NCBI RefSeq assembly: GCF_000423565.1
Contig: NZ_KE384038.1
Span: 386,003 to 450,002 of the forward strand
Direction: 5' to 3'
DNA: 64,000 nt
Origin: Runella zeae DSM 19591
GTDB lineage: Bacteria; Bacteroidota; Bacteroidia; Cytophagales; Spirosomataceae
The notes under the pieces are model-generated. The model was not told where the DNA came from, made no database searches, and worked only from the letters and a program-made list of their open reading frames with translations. Below are positions 33,055 to 43,195 of this stretch, in pieces (positions within the stretch are counted from its first letter, which is position 1; each line of letters opens with the position of its first letter). The position numbers and the translations under genes are program-made.

Positions 33055-34677
33055 TTAAGCTATTTCTACTCTACTTTTACGAAGGTGCTTTGGCAAACGC
33101 CGTGCGGCCAAAGGATGCTCCGAAAGTGCCTCGTGCTTATCTAAACCTCGAAAAGTCAATACACCTCCTGCGGCTTCAAAATCTTTTCTAAAGTTATTGA
33201 GATTATCAGCTACTGTATGATCTACGTAAGTTGCTTTTGAAAAATCAATCACCAATGAACTACCCGCCGGAACTTGAGCGATTATTTTTTTGAGTTTAAG
33301 GTAATTGGCAAAAACGGCGGCATTGTTTACATTCAACTGATACACTCCTACTTCTTTTTCGGTAAGATCAAAACGTGACTTTAAAATGTCGCTGATTTTG
33401 ACTCCAAAAGCTATCTGGATGATAAATTTGGTAAGAATTCCCGCTGCTATTCCTACCAATAAGTCGGTTGCTAAGGTAGTAATGATAGTGATAAGAAAGA
33501 TAGTAAGCTGCTCTTTACCAATGTGGTAAATGTGCGTAAACTCCCGAGGTGAAGCCAAACGAAACCCTACAAAAATTAACATGGCTGCTAATGAAGCTAC
33601 TGGTACCATTTTGATGACGGGTACAAGTAACACAACAAACAAAAGTAAAAAAGCACCGTGGAAAAAATTGGCCCATCGGCTTTTGGCGCCGTTGTTGATA
33701 TTGGCCGAGCTACGTGCTACTTCTGAAATCATAGGTAAGCCACCCAACAATCCCGCAATAACGTTACCGATTCCTACGGCTGTAATATCTTGGCTCAAAT
33801 TTGACTTACGTTTTTCTGGGTCAATCAAATCGATAGCACGCCCAGTAAGGAGCGACTCTAAACTTCCGATGAGGACAAACATCAAAAGGTATTTCAAAAA
33901 TATGGGCAATAGCGTAGAATCAGTAAGTGCTGCAAAATCGGCGTTAAAGTTGAACGAAAAATCGCCTGGATTAACGAGTGGTTTTAGGTTTTTGTAGGAA
34001 GGTTCGGTCAAATGAAAATATTGTCCAAGCAATACTCCTACAACTAACACAATCAAAGCAGGGGGGACTTTTTTTAGGGCTTTAATATTAAGATACTGCC
34101 ATCCAAACATAATAAGAAGACTTACACCGCCAATAATCGCAATATGATACTCCATATGTGCGAGGCTATGAGGAACCATTTCGAGCAGTTCGAGGGGCTC
34201 TTTGCCCTTCATTTCGGCCGGGGCGGTACCTACTGCTAGGTGAAGCTGCTTAGACATAATAATGATTCCAATCGCGGCTAGCATTCCATGAACGGCAGAA
34301 AGCGGAACGAAATCTACAAACTTGGCTACTTTTAATAATCCTAACAGAACTTGTATTAGCCCAGCGATTACGATTACGCCCAGCGCAAGTTTCCAGCCGT
34401 GCTCCATGTCTCCTTTGCCTAGTTCATCTACTGCTCCTGCTACAATCACTATCAACCCTGCTGCAGGGCCTTTGATGGTAAGCTCGGAGCCAGCAAAAAA
34501 AGCAACGACCATCCCTCCAACGATAGCGGTCATTACGCCCATAATAGGAGGGAAGTTACTAGCTCCTGCAATGCCCAAACAGAGCGGAAGAGCAATCAAA
34601 GAAACTAAGAAGCCAGAGAGGAGGTCGGTGCTCCAATGGTGTGATAAGCTACTAAAAATACTTTGCTTTGATCTCAT
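33055..34677 (-). CDS. SulP-family anion transporter behind a two-component system
   Basis: 540 aa from the ATG at 34677. About 10-12 membrane segments; signatures [29 protein letters not shown] and GIGNVIAGLLGGLPMISEV. A C-terminal STAS-like domain is present (SLVIDFSKATYVDHTVADNL), ending in a basic tail. It is more diverged from the other two SulP proteins than they are from each other. It lies 87 bp downstream of a sensor kinase gene that follows its response regulator, all on the minus strand, so it is a plausible target or member of that operon. The anion is unknown (bicarbonate or sulfate likely). Confidence 0.9.
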   Translation of the reverse strand: MRSKQSIFSSLSHHWSTDLLSGFLVSLIALPLCLGIAGASNFPPIMGVMTAIVGGMVVAFFAGSELTIKGPAAGLIVIVAGAVDELGKGDMEHGWKLALGVIVIAGLIQVLLGLLKVAKFVDFVPLSAVHGMLAAIGIIIMSKQLHLAVGTAPAEMKGKEPLELLEMVPHSLAHMEYHIAIIGGVSLLIMFGWQYLNIKALKKVPPALIVLVVGVLLGQYFHLTEPSYKNLKPLVNPGDFSFNFNADFAALTDSTLLPIFLKYLLMFVLIGSLESLLTGRAIDLIDPEKRKSNLSQDITAVGIGNVIAGLLGGLPMISEVARSSANINNGAKSRWANFFHGAFLLLFVVLLVPVIKMVPVASLAAMLIFVGFRLASPREFTHIYHIGKEQLTIFLITIITTLATDLLVGIAAGILTKFIIQIAFGVKISDILKSRFDLTEKEVGVYQLNVNNAAVFANYLKLKKIIAQVPAGSSLVIDFSKATYVDHTVADNLNNFRKDFEAAGGVLTFRGLDKHEALSEHPLAARRLPKHLRKSRVEIA

Positions 34678-34764
34678 AACAACAATTGTGTAGAAGTAGA
34701 AATTTAACTGCACAAAAGTGTTAAGAGCCCATTAAACCCTCATTAAGGCCAGATTAAAAGGGAA

Positions 34765-36129
34765 TTAAAATGGAATCGTAACCACAAACTGACTTCCTAG
34801 CCCCATTTGCGAAAAAACCCAGATACGGCCATTGTGAAGTTCGATGATGCGTCGAGTAAGAGCAAGCCCCACTCCGTAGCCTTTTACATACTGCGTGGAG
34901 TTGGCGCGATAAAAAGGCTCGAAGATATGAGGTAAATCGGTGTCCGAAATGCCAACCCCTCGGTCGCTAAACGAAATCCTGATATGGTCTTCTTGAGCGC
35001 GAAGTGTCAAACTAACGTGATGGTCGGGAGAGTATTTACAGCCATTTTCCATGAGATTTAGGAAAGCTGTTTGTAAAAGAGCCGAATCGCCTTTGATTTG
35101 CAGCAAAGCTTCTTCTTCAGGAAACTCCTCAAACTTAATCTGAACATCATAATCGGGGCAATGGTGTATCAAAATATCGCGTGTTTGCCAAAGAAGGTCA
35201 TCTACTCTAAGCTCTGAAAAATGATTCTGCGAGACTTCATCATTGAGGCGAGCCAGCTCTAAGAGTCCATTTACCAAGTCGCGCATTTTTTTTACTTCTT
35301 CGATAGTCTCCTTTATGGTTTCTTGGTATTCGTCAATCGTACGTTTTTGGAATAGCGATACCTCAAGCTGCCCCATCATAATAGCCAAAGGAGTGCGTAG
35401 TTCGTGGGAAGCATGAGACACAAAACTTTTTTGGGAACTAAAAGCATCTTCAAGGCGACTCAAGAGATCGTTGAAAGTGGCTGCCAACTGGGCAAGTTCA
35501 TCGTTTTGCCGGCCTATTTTAAGGCGCTCGTGGATATTTCGGGCGGAAATGTTTTTGACTTGCTCAATGATATCCGAGACAGGGCGTAGGGCATCGCTCG
35601 AAAACAACCAGCCCGCTAGCACTACCATTAGTAAACTTACGGCCCAGCCAGTGATAAGAATAGTTCGGAGACGTTCAAGAATACTAATTCCGTACTTATC
35701 TATAGCATAAGCTACTACCACTAAGACTTGCTTTTTTTGGTCGATATACCTTACCCCTACTATTTCTTTGTCACCCTCTCTTAAACTTACATCCTTTCCT
35801 TGTCGTACCTGATTTAAAAAGTTAGCATTGATATGATAAGGTTCTTCGCCACTGTCATACACTACCTGATTGTGGGCGTCATATACCGTAATTTCCTCTT
35901 TGTACATCGTGGTGAGGTCATTGCGGCTTATATCGTGCAATAGCTCTTCGGTAATACCTCCTACGTCTTCAAAAAGCCTAACTGTGGTAAGTGCCTTATC
36001 CCGAAGTCGTTTCCTAAATTCTTGTTCTCTATATTGGTTATATAAATAATAGACCGAAAAAGAAAACACTAACATAATAGACGCCACCAAGAGAGCAAAA
36101 AGCAAAGTAAGGCGGACGCGAATATTCAT
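34765..36129 (-). CDS. Sensor histidine kinase (HAMP/HisKA/HATPase)
   Basis: 454 aa from the ATG at 36129; a GTG three codons upstream is the alternative. Two membrane segments (about 8-30 and 157-178) enclose a periplasmic domain of about 125 residues. A HAMP linker (about 180-232) is followed by HisKA with His242 (HASHELRTPLA) and an ATPase domain with NLMENGCKYS, SDRGVGISDTDLP and GYGVGLALTRRI. All boxes are present. It pairs with the OmpR-type regulator 15 bp upstream. The stimulus is unknown; the neighbouring anion transporter is a candidate target. Confidence 0.93.
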   Translation of the reverse strand: MNIRVRLTLLFALLVASIMLVFSFSVYYLYNQYREQEFRKRLRDKALTTVRLFEDVGGITEELLHDISRNDLTTMYKEEITVYDAHNQVVYDSGEEPYHINANFLNQVRQGKDVSLREGDKEIVGVRYIDQKKQVLVVVAYAIDKYGISILERLRTILITGWAVSLLMVVLAGWLFSSDALRPVSDIIEQVKNISARNIHERLKIGRQNDELAQLAATFNDLLSRLEDAFSSQKSFVSHASHELRTPLAIMMGQLEVSLFQKRTIDEYQETIKETIEEVKKMRDLVNGLLELARLNDEVSQNHFSELRVDDLLWQTRDILIHHCPDYDVQIKFEEFPEEEALLQIKGDSALLQTAFLNLMENGCKYSPDHHVSLTLRAQEDHIRISFSDRGVGISDTDLPHIFEPFYRANSTQYVKGYGVGLALTRRIIELHNGRIWVFSQMGLGSQFVVTIPF

Positions 36130-36144
36130 AAAGCGCACAAGGTA

Positions 36145-36825
36145 TTATTGAAATTCTTTCATGATATAACCCATCCCTACCACTGTATGGATAAGCTTAT
36201 GCTCAAATTCTTTATCTATTTTTTTGCGAAGAAAATTCACATACACATCTATGGTATTAGTACCTGTATCAAAATGTATATCCCAGACTTTTTCGGCAAT
36301 GTCGACTCGGGATACTACTCTGCCTTTATTACGAATGAAATATTCGAGAAGACCAAATTCTTTGGCCGTAAGCTCAATTCGATTTCCCCCACGCCGGGCA
36401 ATGCGTTCGTTGAGGTCTAATTCTAAATCAGCAATTTTGAGAAGATTAGTGACGGGGCCACTTTCGGAGTTGCGTTTTTGTAAAGCTCTCAATCTTACGA
36501 TTAGTTCTTGAAATTCAAATGGCTTTACTAGGTAGTCGTCAGCACCTGCATCAAAGCCAGATATTTTGTCATTGATGGTACCTAAAGCGGTGAGCATCAA
36601 AATCGGAGTTCGGAGATTTTCGCGACGCAGAAGATTCGCCAGCTCAAAACCATTGATTTTGGGGAGATTTACATCCAGCACGATTACGTCATAGTGATTC
36701 GAAAGAGCCAAGCTACTGCCCATTTGCCCATCAAAAGCCACATCTACTTCCCAAGATTGTTCTTCAAGACCTTTTTTGACAAACGCCGCTAATTTGGGTT
36801 CGTCTTCAACAATTAAAACTTTCAT
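36145..36825 (-). CDS. OmpR/PhoB-family response regulator
   Basis: 226 aa. A receiver domain (1-118) has acidic residues in VEDEP, phospho-acceptor Asp51 (IVLDVNLPK) and Lys in DDYLVKPF. A winged-helix DNA-binding domain follows (about 130-224, with ELTAKEFGLLEYFIRNKGRVVSR and TNTIDVYVNFLRKKID). It is first in the regulator-kinase-SulP run and divergent from an esterase gene. It probably binds promoter DNA as a dimer when phosphorylated. CopR/CusR-type regulators have this arrangement, but no metal gene is nearby. Confidence 0.94.
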   Translation of the reverse strand: MKVLIVEDEPKLAAFVKKGLEEQSWEVDVAFDGQMGSSLALSNHYDVIVLDVNLPKINGFELANLLRRENLRTPILMLTALGTINDKISGFDAGADDYLVKPFEFQELIVRLRALQKRNSESGPVTNLLKIADLELDLNERIARRGGNRIELTAKEFGLLEYFIRNKGRVVSRVDIAEKVWDIHFDTGTNTIDVYVNFLRKKIDKEFEHKLIHTVVGMGYIMKEFQ

Positions 36826-37007
36826 ATCCAGTCGAATAGCTAAGTGTAGGAGCGATTTAGCTTCAATTTTAAAAATAAGAATTTCTTCAAAAAAATTTGC
36901 CTGAGAATTTTAACTAGGTTTTAATGGATAAGCTTTTCGTCGAGGCTATGATATAACTTGGAACGAACCATGCGCGTGGATATGTTTACGAAAAAACATA
37001 CAATTAT

Positions 37008-37883
37008 ATGAAAACATTTAACACCATTTTCTTATTGTTTTTTTGTAGTGTGATTTTCGCACAAAACGGCACTCTCAAAGAAAGTCTAAGTGTCAAAAGT
37101 AAGCTTCTAGGAAAAGATATAAAGTATAGCATATATCTTCCTGCCGATTACGAAAAAAACAATCGGAGCTATCCAGTTTTATATCTCCTTCATGGATATA
37201 CCGACGACGAAACGGGCTGGACTCAGTTTGGCGAAGCGCATATTATTGCCGACAAAGCCATCAATGCTGGCGAAGCACCACCGATGATAATCGTGATGCC
37301 CGATGCCGGGGTGACATGGTATCAGAATTCTTATGACAACAAAATACGGTATGAGGATTTTATGGTGCAGGAACTAATCCCCTACATCGATGCAACCTAT
37401 CGTACGCGTTCTAAACGTGAGTTTAGGGCGGTGGCGGGGCTTTCAATGGGAGGCCTTGGTACTTTGCTCATGGCGACCAAACACCCAGATATGTTTGTGG
37501 CGGCGGCGCCATTGAGTGCAGCCGTATGGACCGACGAGGAGTTTACGTCTAGTACTGATCAAGCAAGCTGGGATAATACCTTTGGAGAGTTATATGGAAA
37601 AGGATTGACTGGAAAAAATCGATTAACGGCTCATTATTATAAAAATGCTCCCATTAAAATTGTAGAAACTGGGAATACTGATGATTTGAAAAAGGTAAAA
37701 TATTATATTGATTGTGGAGATGATGATTTTTTAATCAAGGGCAATATGGCTCTTCATGCGATGATGATTGATAAAAAAATCCCTCATGAATTTAGAGTAC
37801 GTGACGGCGGGCATACTTGGTCGTATTGGCGTACGGCTTTGCCTGAAGTGCTGAAATTTGTGGGACAGAGTTTTCACCGCTAA
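37008..37883 (+). CDS. Secreted alpha/beta-hydrolase esterase (esterase D / feruloyl-esterase-like)
   Basis: 291 aa. A signal peptide (1-18, IFAQN) precedes an alpha/beta-hydrolase fold with nucleophile Ser in AGLSMGGLG, probable Asp in DCGDDDFL and His in DGGHTWSYW. It is similar in layout to the FrmB/tributyrin esterase and XynZ-type families. It likely acts on ester groups of extracellular or periplasmic substrates. It is divergent from the response regulator and convergent with a SusD gene, so it is not obviously part of the SusCD operon. Confidence 0.88.
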   Translation: MKTFNTIFLLFFCSVIFAQNGTLKESLSVKSKLLGKDIKYSIYLPADYEKNNRSYPVLYLLHGYTDDETGWTQFGEAHIIADKAINAGEAPPMIIVMPDAGVTWYQNSYDNKIRYEDFMVQELIPYIDATYRTRSKREFRAVAGLSMGGLGTLLMATKHPDMFVAAAPLSAAVWTDEEFTSSTDQASWDNTFGELYGKGLTGKNRLTAHYYKNAPIKIVETGNTDDLKKVKYYIDCGDDDFLIKGNMALHAMMIDKKIPHEFRVRDGGHTWSYWRTALPEVLKFVGQSFHR

Positions 37884-37888
37884 TAATA

Positions 37889-37921
37889 AACGCTGGCGAC
37901 CTTCAAAAGATCGCCAGCGTT
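37889..37921. terminator. Stem-loop between esterase and SusD genes
   Basis: Perfect 11-base arms AACGCTGGCGA (37889-37899) and TCGCCAGCGTT (37911-37921) with an 11-base loop. No T-run follows on the plus side, but the stem is GC-rich and lies between convergent stops. Confidence 0.7.
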
Positions 37922-37943
37922 ATCAATCATAAATTCTCGAAAA

Positions 37944-39629
37944 TTAATAGCTAGGATTTTGAACCAGATAGCCCGGCAAATTGGAAGCTCCATCAATCGC
38001 CGTTTGAGGTATAGGGAAAATTCGTTTGTTAGGGTCTGTATTTGATTTTTCAGTCCATTTATCTTCATACTTTCCAAAACGAATCATATCAGTGCGGCGA
38101 AGCATTTCCCAATAAAACTCAAATCCACGTTCACGATAAAGTAAATCTAAGTTCATAGAGCTAAGTGCAGGAGGTGGTGTAGTGACATTGCGAGCTGCTC
38201 TGACTGCATTGACATCTGCAAGAGCGCTTGCGGCGTCGTTGCTTTTACGAAGTTTGGCTTCGGCACGCATCAAATACACATCTGCCAAGCGCACAATCAC
38301 AATGTCGGCCTCGCCAAAATTCCGACCACTCACTGATTTTTTGCTAAACTCGTATTTTTCGACACGATAACCTGTGTTATAATTACTTCCTGCTTCCGTA
38401 AAATCAACCTGTTCGGTAAAATCAACGGCTAGGGTGGGCTTGTTGCGTGTATCGTGGAAAAGTTTAGCAACTTTCATTTTTCCATCAGGACATTTCAGAA
38501 ATACCCCATTGCGACGAATCAAGCCATATTGCTGCCCACGCAATATCCCACGGTTGATGTTGAAGTTTTCGGCAGCCACGCACGAATCCGCTGGATTAGA
38601 ATAAATAGATAGATTTTGTTTGTAGAATCTTGGGTCCACTGAAGGGTCTTTGGGCGCATAAGCATTGACCCAAGTACGATAATAATCGGATGTAATCGCT
38701 GGCCCGTCAGTGCCATTGGCATTGGGGTAAGCAGGAAGCGGGAATTGGTCACCCGAAAGTGAAAAATACGCCATCCGGTTATGTCCATTGAGATCAGCAC
38801 GTTGATCAACTGCAAAAATCAATTCTTTATTGGTATGATTATCGTCGTTGAAAATAGAGAAATAATCTCTAGAGAGTTGATATTGACCAGAGTTAATGAT
38901 TTTGTCGCAGTACTCTACCACTTTGTCCATATCTTCAGGTTTGAAAGTCAACTGCCCTGCGTAGGGGTCGCGATAAAAAGCGGCATTGAGGTACAAACGC
39001 GCCAATAATCCCCAGGCGGCCCCTTTAGACAAGCGCCCAGGGCCTACGGTGGCATCAAGGTTAGGTTCGACGGCTAGTAGTTCATTTTTGATATATTCAA
39101 CGGCTTCGTTTCCGCGAATTACTTTTGAAGTCTCTCCTAAATTCTCTTTTACAAAAACTACTCCAAACAAATCCAAAGTAAGCAGCGAATAGTAGGCTCT
39201 CATACCTCGCGCTTCTGCCAAAAAAGTTTTGGAAGAGGGATCATTGAGTGTAGGCAAAGAATTAATCGCTGTAATCGCCCGCGACATACCTTGCAAAATG
39301 AGGTTCCAAGTATTGCGTAAGTTGGGATCAGTACTGATGTAGGTATGTCGGTGCATGGCCAAGTAGATACCATTGTCGCCCCAGTCGGTGCCACCTCGGT
39401 AAGGAAGGATAGCCTCGTCAGTAGAGATTTCTTGAAGAGCAAAGTAATTGGTATGTTGGAAAAGGTTAGGAAGCAGCGCATACACAGGAGCGATGATTCC
39501 TTCGGCGGCTTGTTTGTCAGAAAGACCTGTGGCAGAGGTTTCGTCCAGCACAATCTCCTCTAAATTGGTACAGCTATTGACCGTAAATAAGCTCAATACG
39601 GCCAAAAATACATATATCTTCTTTTTCAT
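37944..39629 (-). CDS. SusD/RagB-family outer-membrane nutrient-binding lipoprotein 1
   Basis: 561 aa. A lipoprotein signal ends at Cys20 (TVNSC-T). The SusD fold shows N-terminal TPR-like helices (LAEARGMRAYYSLLTLDLFGVVF) and the family C-terminal region (YRERGFEFYWEMLRRTDMIRFGKYEDKW, IFPIPQTAIDGASNL). It would cap the SusC-type barrel of the upstream gene, 11 bp away, to capture an oligomeric nutrient. No glycoside hydrolase or sulfatase accompanies it, so the substrate is unclear. Confidence 0.93.
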   Translation of the reverse strand: MKKKIYVFLAVLSLFTVNSCTNLEEIVLDETSATGLSDKQAAEGIIAPVYALLPNLFQHTNYFALQEISTDEAILPYRGGTDWGDNGIYLAMHRHTYISTDPNLRNTWNLILQGMSRAITAINSLPTLNDPSSKTFLAEARGMRAYYSLLTLDLFGVVFVKENLGETSKVIRGNEAVEYIKNELLAVEPNLDATVGPGRLSKGAAWGLLARLYLNAAFYRDPYAGQLTFKPEDMDKVVEYCDKIINSGQYQLSRDYFSIFNDDNHTNKELIFAVDQRADLNGHNRMAYFSLSGDQFPLPAYPNANGTDGPAITSDYYRTWVNAYAPKDPSVDPRFYKQNLSIYSNPADSCVAAENFNINRGILRGQQYGLIRRNGVFLKCPDGKMKVAKLFHDTRNKPTLAVDFTEQVDFTEAGSNYNTGYRVEKYEFSKKSVSGRNFGEADIVIVRLADVYLMRAEAKLRKSNDAASALADVNAVRAARNVTTPPPALSSMNLDLLYRERGFEFYWEMLRRTDMIRFGKYEDKWTEKSNTDPNKRIFPIPQTAIDGASNLPGYLVQNPSY

Positions 39630-39640
39630 GAATTCAAAAT

Positions 39641-42600
39641 TTAAAATGTAACATTCAAACCGAAAATGAATGATTTGGCTTTAGGATAGCTCAGATAATC
39701 AATCCCGTATGAAGAAATACCGTTGATAGTACGGTCAGTATTGACTTCTGGATCATAACCGTCATATTTAGTAATAACAAAGAGATTTTGACCAGTCACC
39801 GAAAGTCTAATACCTTGTACCCATTTATTAATACCCAAAGCTTTGGTGTTGAAATTGTACCCTAAAGCGAGGTTATTAAGCCTAAAAAACGCACCGTCTT
39901 TCAAATAACGCGTAGAAACGGGCGCAGCATTGTTGACTGATTCGTTGGGATAAGCAATGGCTTCAGGAGTGGTGTTGATGCCTTTCGATAACCTCAATTT
40001 GTAGAAGTTTGAGTTGGCAGTATTGTCATAGATTTTGTTTCCAGAAACACCATTAAAATTGGCTACTAAATCAAATCCTTTGTAGGCAACGCTCCCGTTG
40101 ATATTGAACTGCTTGGTGGGAAGTGCGCTCCCCGCAGCGACACGGTCTTTGTCCGTAACGATTCCATCACCGTCGGCATCTAGATAGGTACTGATGCCTT
40201 TGTCGTCAAATCCAGTAAACTCTTTCAAGTAAAATGTACCAATAGGCTGGTCGTTGAGATAGCCATTGATGGTAGCAGAGGTCAGTCCCGAACCAGAAGC
40301 CGAGCCAGACGGAATCACCGAATAAGGAGAATTTTTAACACGGTTGTGAATGAAGGTAATATTACCCCCTACATCAAAGCGAAGGCCATTTAAACTAGTA
40401 TACCGATAATTGAGATCCAACTCTACCCCACGATTGGTGATGGTCATGTCTTTGACGTTGGTCCAGAAAGTACCCGCCGGCTGTACCGGGTCAGCAGGAA
40501 TTACTTCCAATAAGATATTGTTTGAGACTTTGTTGAAGAAGTCCACGGTTCCGGAAAGAGCGCCATTAAACAACCCAAAATCAAGTCCTAAGTCGGTTTG
40601 AGTAGATACTTCCCACTGAATGTCAGGATTGGCCAAACGAGAGTAAGACGTACCTGGAGGGTACGAACCCGTAGGGTACAAAGGATAGCTCGTGGTGCCA
40701 GATACCTGAGAAGTAAACAAGGCTTGGGTGATTTTAGACGGTATTTCTTGGTTTCCGGTCTTACCCCAGCCTGCGCGCAGTTTCAGTTCACTAAATGGCG
40801 ACGATTTCATAAACGACTCTTCCGAAATTCTCCAACCCAAAGAGAAAGAAGGGAAGACGCCGTATTTGTTGTTAGCTCCAAATTTGGAGGAGCCATCCGC
40901 TCTCACAGTGGCAGTCATCAAGTATCGGTCTTTGTATTGATAATTGACGCGTGAGAAAAAAGACTGAAGCTCGTTGATCAGGGCATATCCACCGGGTTTG
41001 TTGTTGGCAAGCGTAAGTTCTTGCCCTAAACCAGGGTTGTAAATAGGCTCAATACTCGAAATCGGAAACTTATTGATGCTATTGTTTCGACCTTGGATAA
41101 AAATCTTTTGATACGAATGCCCCACCAATGCCGACAGACTATGGTCGGTTTTGTTGAGTGTATACGTCAAGTAGTTTTCGATGAGCTTGTTGTTGTTGTA
41201 AGTATAGATAGTCTCAAGACGTCCGTCTTGTAGAGGCACGGCATTGGGCAGTGATTGCAAATCACGTACCGAATTGGAGTTGTCGATACCAAAGTTGAGT
41301 TTATATACCAATCCGTCGATGATTTTGAAAGAAGGTGAAATACTTCCAATCACACGGTTGATTTTGGTAATGTCTTTTTCCAACCTTAAGGGAATGAGCG
41401 GGTTGACACCACTAGCATACTGGAAAGGATTGCCATTGGCATCATAAGCAGGATAGGTGGGATTGGCCGAAATCGCACCTCCTAACATACTTCCAATAGG
41501 GGGACGCTCATTGATAGTATAAGTAGCGTTTAGATTTACGTCCACCGTAAGGCGATCATCCAAAAGTTTTTGAGTAACGTTTATACGTCCCGTGTAGCGA
41601 TTGAGCTGATTGTTTTTCAAGATACCTTCTTGATTTTGGAGCCCCAATGAAGCATAGTAAGAAAGCTTGTCGGCTCCTCCTCCAAAAGAAAGGTTGTGAT
41701 TTTGCGTATAGGCAGTACGCGTTACTTCTTTTTGCCAGTCAGTATTGCCTTTCAAATCTTCCAAAACACCCCCCACTTTAGGGACTTGTTGGCGATATTC
41801 ATCCGCGCTAAATATATCCAATGCGCGTGCCAAAGTAGATACCCCGACATTGGAAGAGAAGTTGAGATTTGAAAAGCCCGCTTTGCCTTTTTTGGTTGTA
41901 ATCAATACCACACCATTGGCTCCGCGTGACCCATAAATGGCAGTCGCTGATGCGTCTTTAAGTACATCAATCGACTCAATATCTTGAGGATTCAAGAAAT
42001 TGAGGGGGTTGGTTGCACCGCCAGTGCTGGAGTTGTCGAGTGCCAAACCGTCTAGTACAAACAAAGGAGTACTTCCCGTACGTACTCCTCCTGGCCCTCT
42101 GATCGTAATGCCTTGAGCACCACCGGGCTCGCCGCTGGCAGAGGTGACGTTGACGCCCGCTACTTTTCCTTGGAGCAATTGCTCTGGAGAGTTGATAATA
42201 CCTTTGTTGAAATCAGTACTTTTGATGGACTTGACCGAGCCTGTCATGTCTTTTTTGGTAGCACTACCATAGCCAATGACTACTACTTGGGCCAAGTCAG
42301 AAGCGCTTGATTTGATAGAGACATCAATTGTGGTGCGGCCTCCTACCGTAATTTCCTGCTTTTCGTAGCCAATAAAACCAAAAACCAATACGGCATTGTC
42401 GTCATTGACCACAATCGAATAATTGCCATTAATGTCGGTGTTGGTTCCGCGTTGTGTTCCTTTTACTACCACACTACATCCCACAAGTGGCTCATTGTTA
42501 GCCGCATCCGTGACACGCCCCTTGATAGTCTTCTCGGTAGTTTTGACGGAAGCATAGCTAGCCGCCGGTAAAATCCCGATTGCCACCACCAAAAATGACC

Positions 42601-42643
42601 AAACAAGCCATTTAGGTGGCATTAAATTGTAAAAAGTTTTCAT
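39641..42643 (-). CDS. SusC/RagA-family TonB-linked outer-membrane transporter 1
   Basis: 1000 aa. Signal peptide (to about residue 31), then a carboxypeptidase-regulatory-like domain (IKGRVTDAANNEPLVGCSVVVKG), TonB-box region (QVVVIGYGSATKK), plug (SPEQLLQGKVAGVNV ... ITIRGPGGVRTGSTPLFVLDGL) and a C-terminal beta-barrel ending SFIFGLNVTF. It should drive uptake of the substrate held by the SusD partner downstream. Divergent from a second SusC gene across 552 bp. Confidence 0.95.
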   Translation of the reverse strand: MKTFYNLMPPKWLVWSFLVVAIGILPAASYASVKTTEKTIKGRVTDAANNEPLVGCSVVVKGTQRGTNTDINGNYSIVVNDDNAVLVFGFIGYEKQEITVGGRTTIDVSIKSSASDLAQVVVIGYGSATKKDMTGSVKSIKSTDFNKGIINSPEQLLQGKVAGVNVTSASGEPGGAQGITIRGPGGVRTGSTPLFVLDGLALDNSSTGGATNPLNFLNPQDIESIDVLKDASATAIYGSRGANGVVLITTKKGKAGFSNLNFSSNVGVSTLARALDIFSADEYRQQVPKVGGVLEDLKGNTDWQKEVTRTAYTQNHNLSFGGGADKLSYYASLGLQNQEGILKNNQLNRYTGRINVTQKLLDDRLTVDVNLNATYTINERPPIGSMLGGAISANPTYPAYDANGNPFQYASGVNPLIPLRLEKDITKINRVIGSISPSFKIIDGLVYKLNFGIDNSNSVRDLQSLPNAVPLQDGRLETIYTYNNNKLIENYLTYTLNKTDHSLSALVGHSYQKIFIQGRNNSINKFPISSIEPIYNPGLGQELTLANNKPGGYALINELQSFFSRVNYQYKDRYLMTATVRADGSSKFGANNKYGVFPSFSLGWRISEESFMKSSPFSELKLRAGWGKTGNQEIPSKITQALFTSQVSGTTSYPLYPTGSYPPGTSYSRLANPDIQWEVSTQTDLGLDFGLFNGALSGTVDFFNKVSNNILLEVIPADPVQPAGTFWTNVKDMTITNRGVELDLNYRYTSLNGLRFDVGGNITFIHNRVKNSPYSVIPSGSASGSGLTSATINGYLNDQPIGTFYLKEFTGFDDKGISTYLDADGDGIVTDKDRVAAGSALPTKQFNINGSVAYKGFDLVANFNGVSGNKIYDNTANSNFYKLRLSKGINTTPEAIAYPNESVNNAAPVSTRYLKDGAFFRLNNLALGYNFNTKALGINKWVQGIRLSVTGQNLFVITKYDGYDPEVNTDRTINGISSYGIDYLSYPKAKSFIFGLNVTF

Positions 42644-42974
42644 AGATTAGAATTTGAAAGTTTCTAAAAACAGCCCCACAAAGGTCTAGCTAAGCGTTTA
42701 ACAAATTGTTAAGCAGACATTATCTCTCTGTGATGTTTTGCATCAACAAAATAGATTGAAATAAAGTGCTTTGATTTTTTTTAAAGTAAAAGAAGGATTA
42801 ATAAAGTGCTGATTATTAATAAAATCAAAGCTAAAAAACGGGAGAGATGCGTAGTGTTTTTTTCATATAATGTTAATAGCGATTATGGGTTGGTGAAAAA
42901 TAAGTCCGAAAACTTTATGCAATAGTATAATTGAATTTTTTAAATAAAAAATATGACCCACTTGAAAGTATATG

Positions 42975-42984
42975 CAAACGTTTG
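42975..42984. promoter_or_regulatory. Candidate LacI/GalR-type operator
   Basis: CAAACGTTTG is a perfect 10-base palindrome with a central CG, the pattern expected for LacI-family operators (TGCAAACGTTTGAA in context). It lies between two divergent SusC genes and about 115 bp ahead of the promoter of the plus-strand one. No LacI regulator is in the window, so the assignment is speculative. Confidence 0.3.
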
Positions 42985-43095
42985 AAATAATAGTACTCTC
43001 TCTGTGAAGCTACTTGGAGTTTGTTACCCTAAAATAGGGTTGAGAATTGATTGGAGTAACATGGTAAGAATGTGATAGAAAAAAAAGGTGGTTTT

Positions 43096-43127
43096 TTTGT
43101 AATATATGAAGTAAAATTATTCCTTTG
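43096..43127 (+). promoter_or_regulatory. Candidate promoter of the plus-strand SusC gene
   Basis: TTTG at 43096-43099, 20 bases, then TTCCTTTG at 43120-43127, one base away from TAnnTTTG. The ATG at 43196 is 68 bp further on. Confidence 0.45.
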
Positions 43128-43195
43128 TCTTGCTTTATGATACTGCTACAACGTGTTGAGTATCGTAGCGCTCACTTAATTTATCTAATCTACAT

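Larger units (their letters stand above)
42644..43195. other. 552-bp intergenic region between divergent SusC genes
   Basis: AT-rich, without an open frame of note. It contains the likely promoter of the plus-strand SusC gene (43096-43127) and a CAAACGTTTG palindrome (42975-42984). I saw no hairpin strong enough to call an RNA element. Confidence 0.6.
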
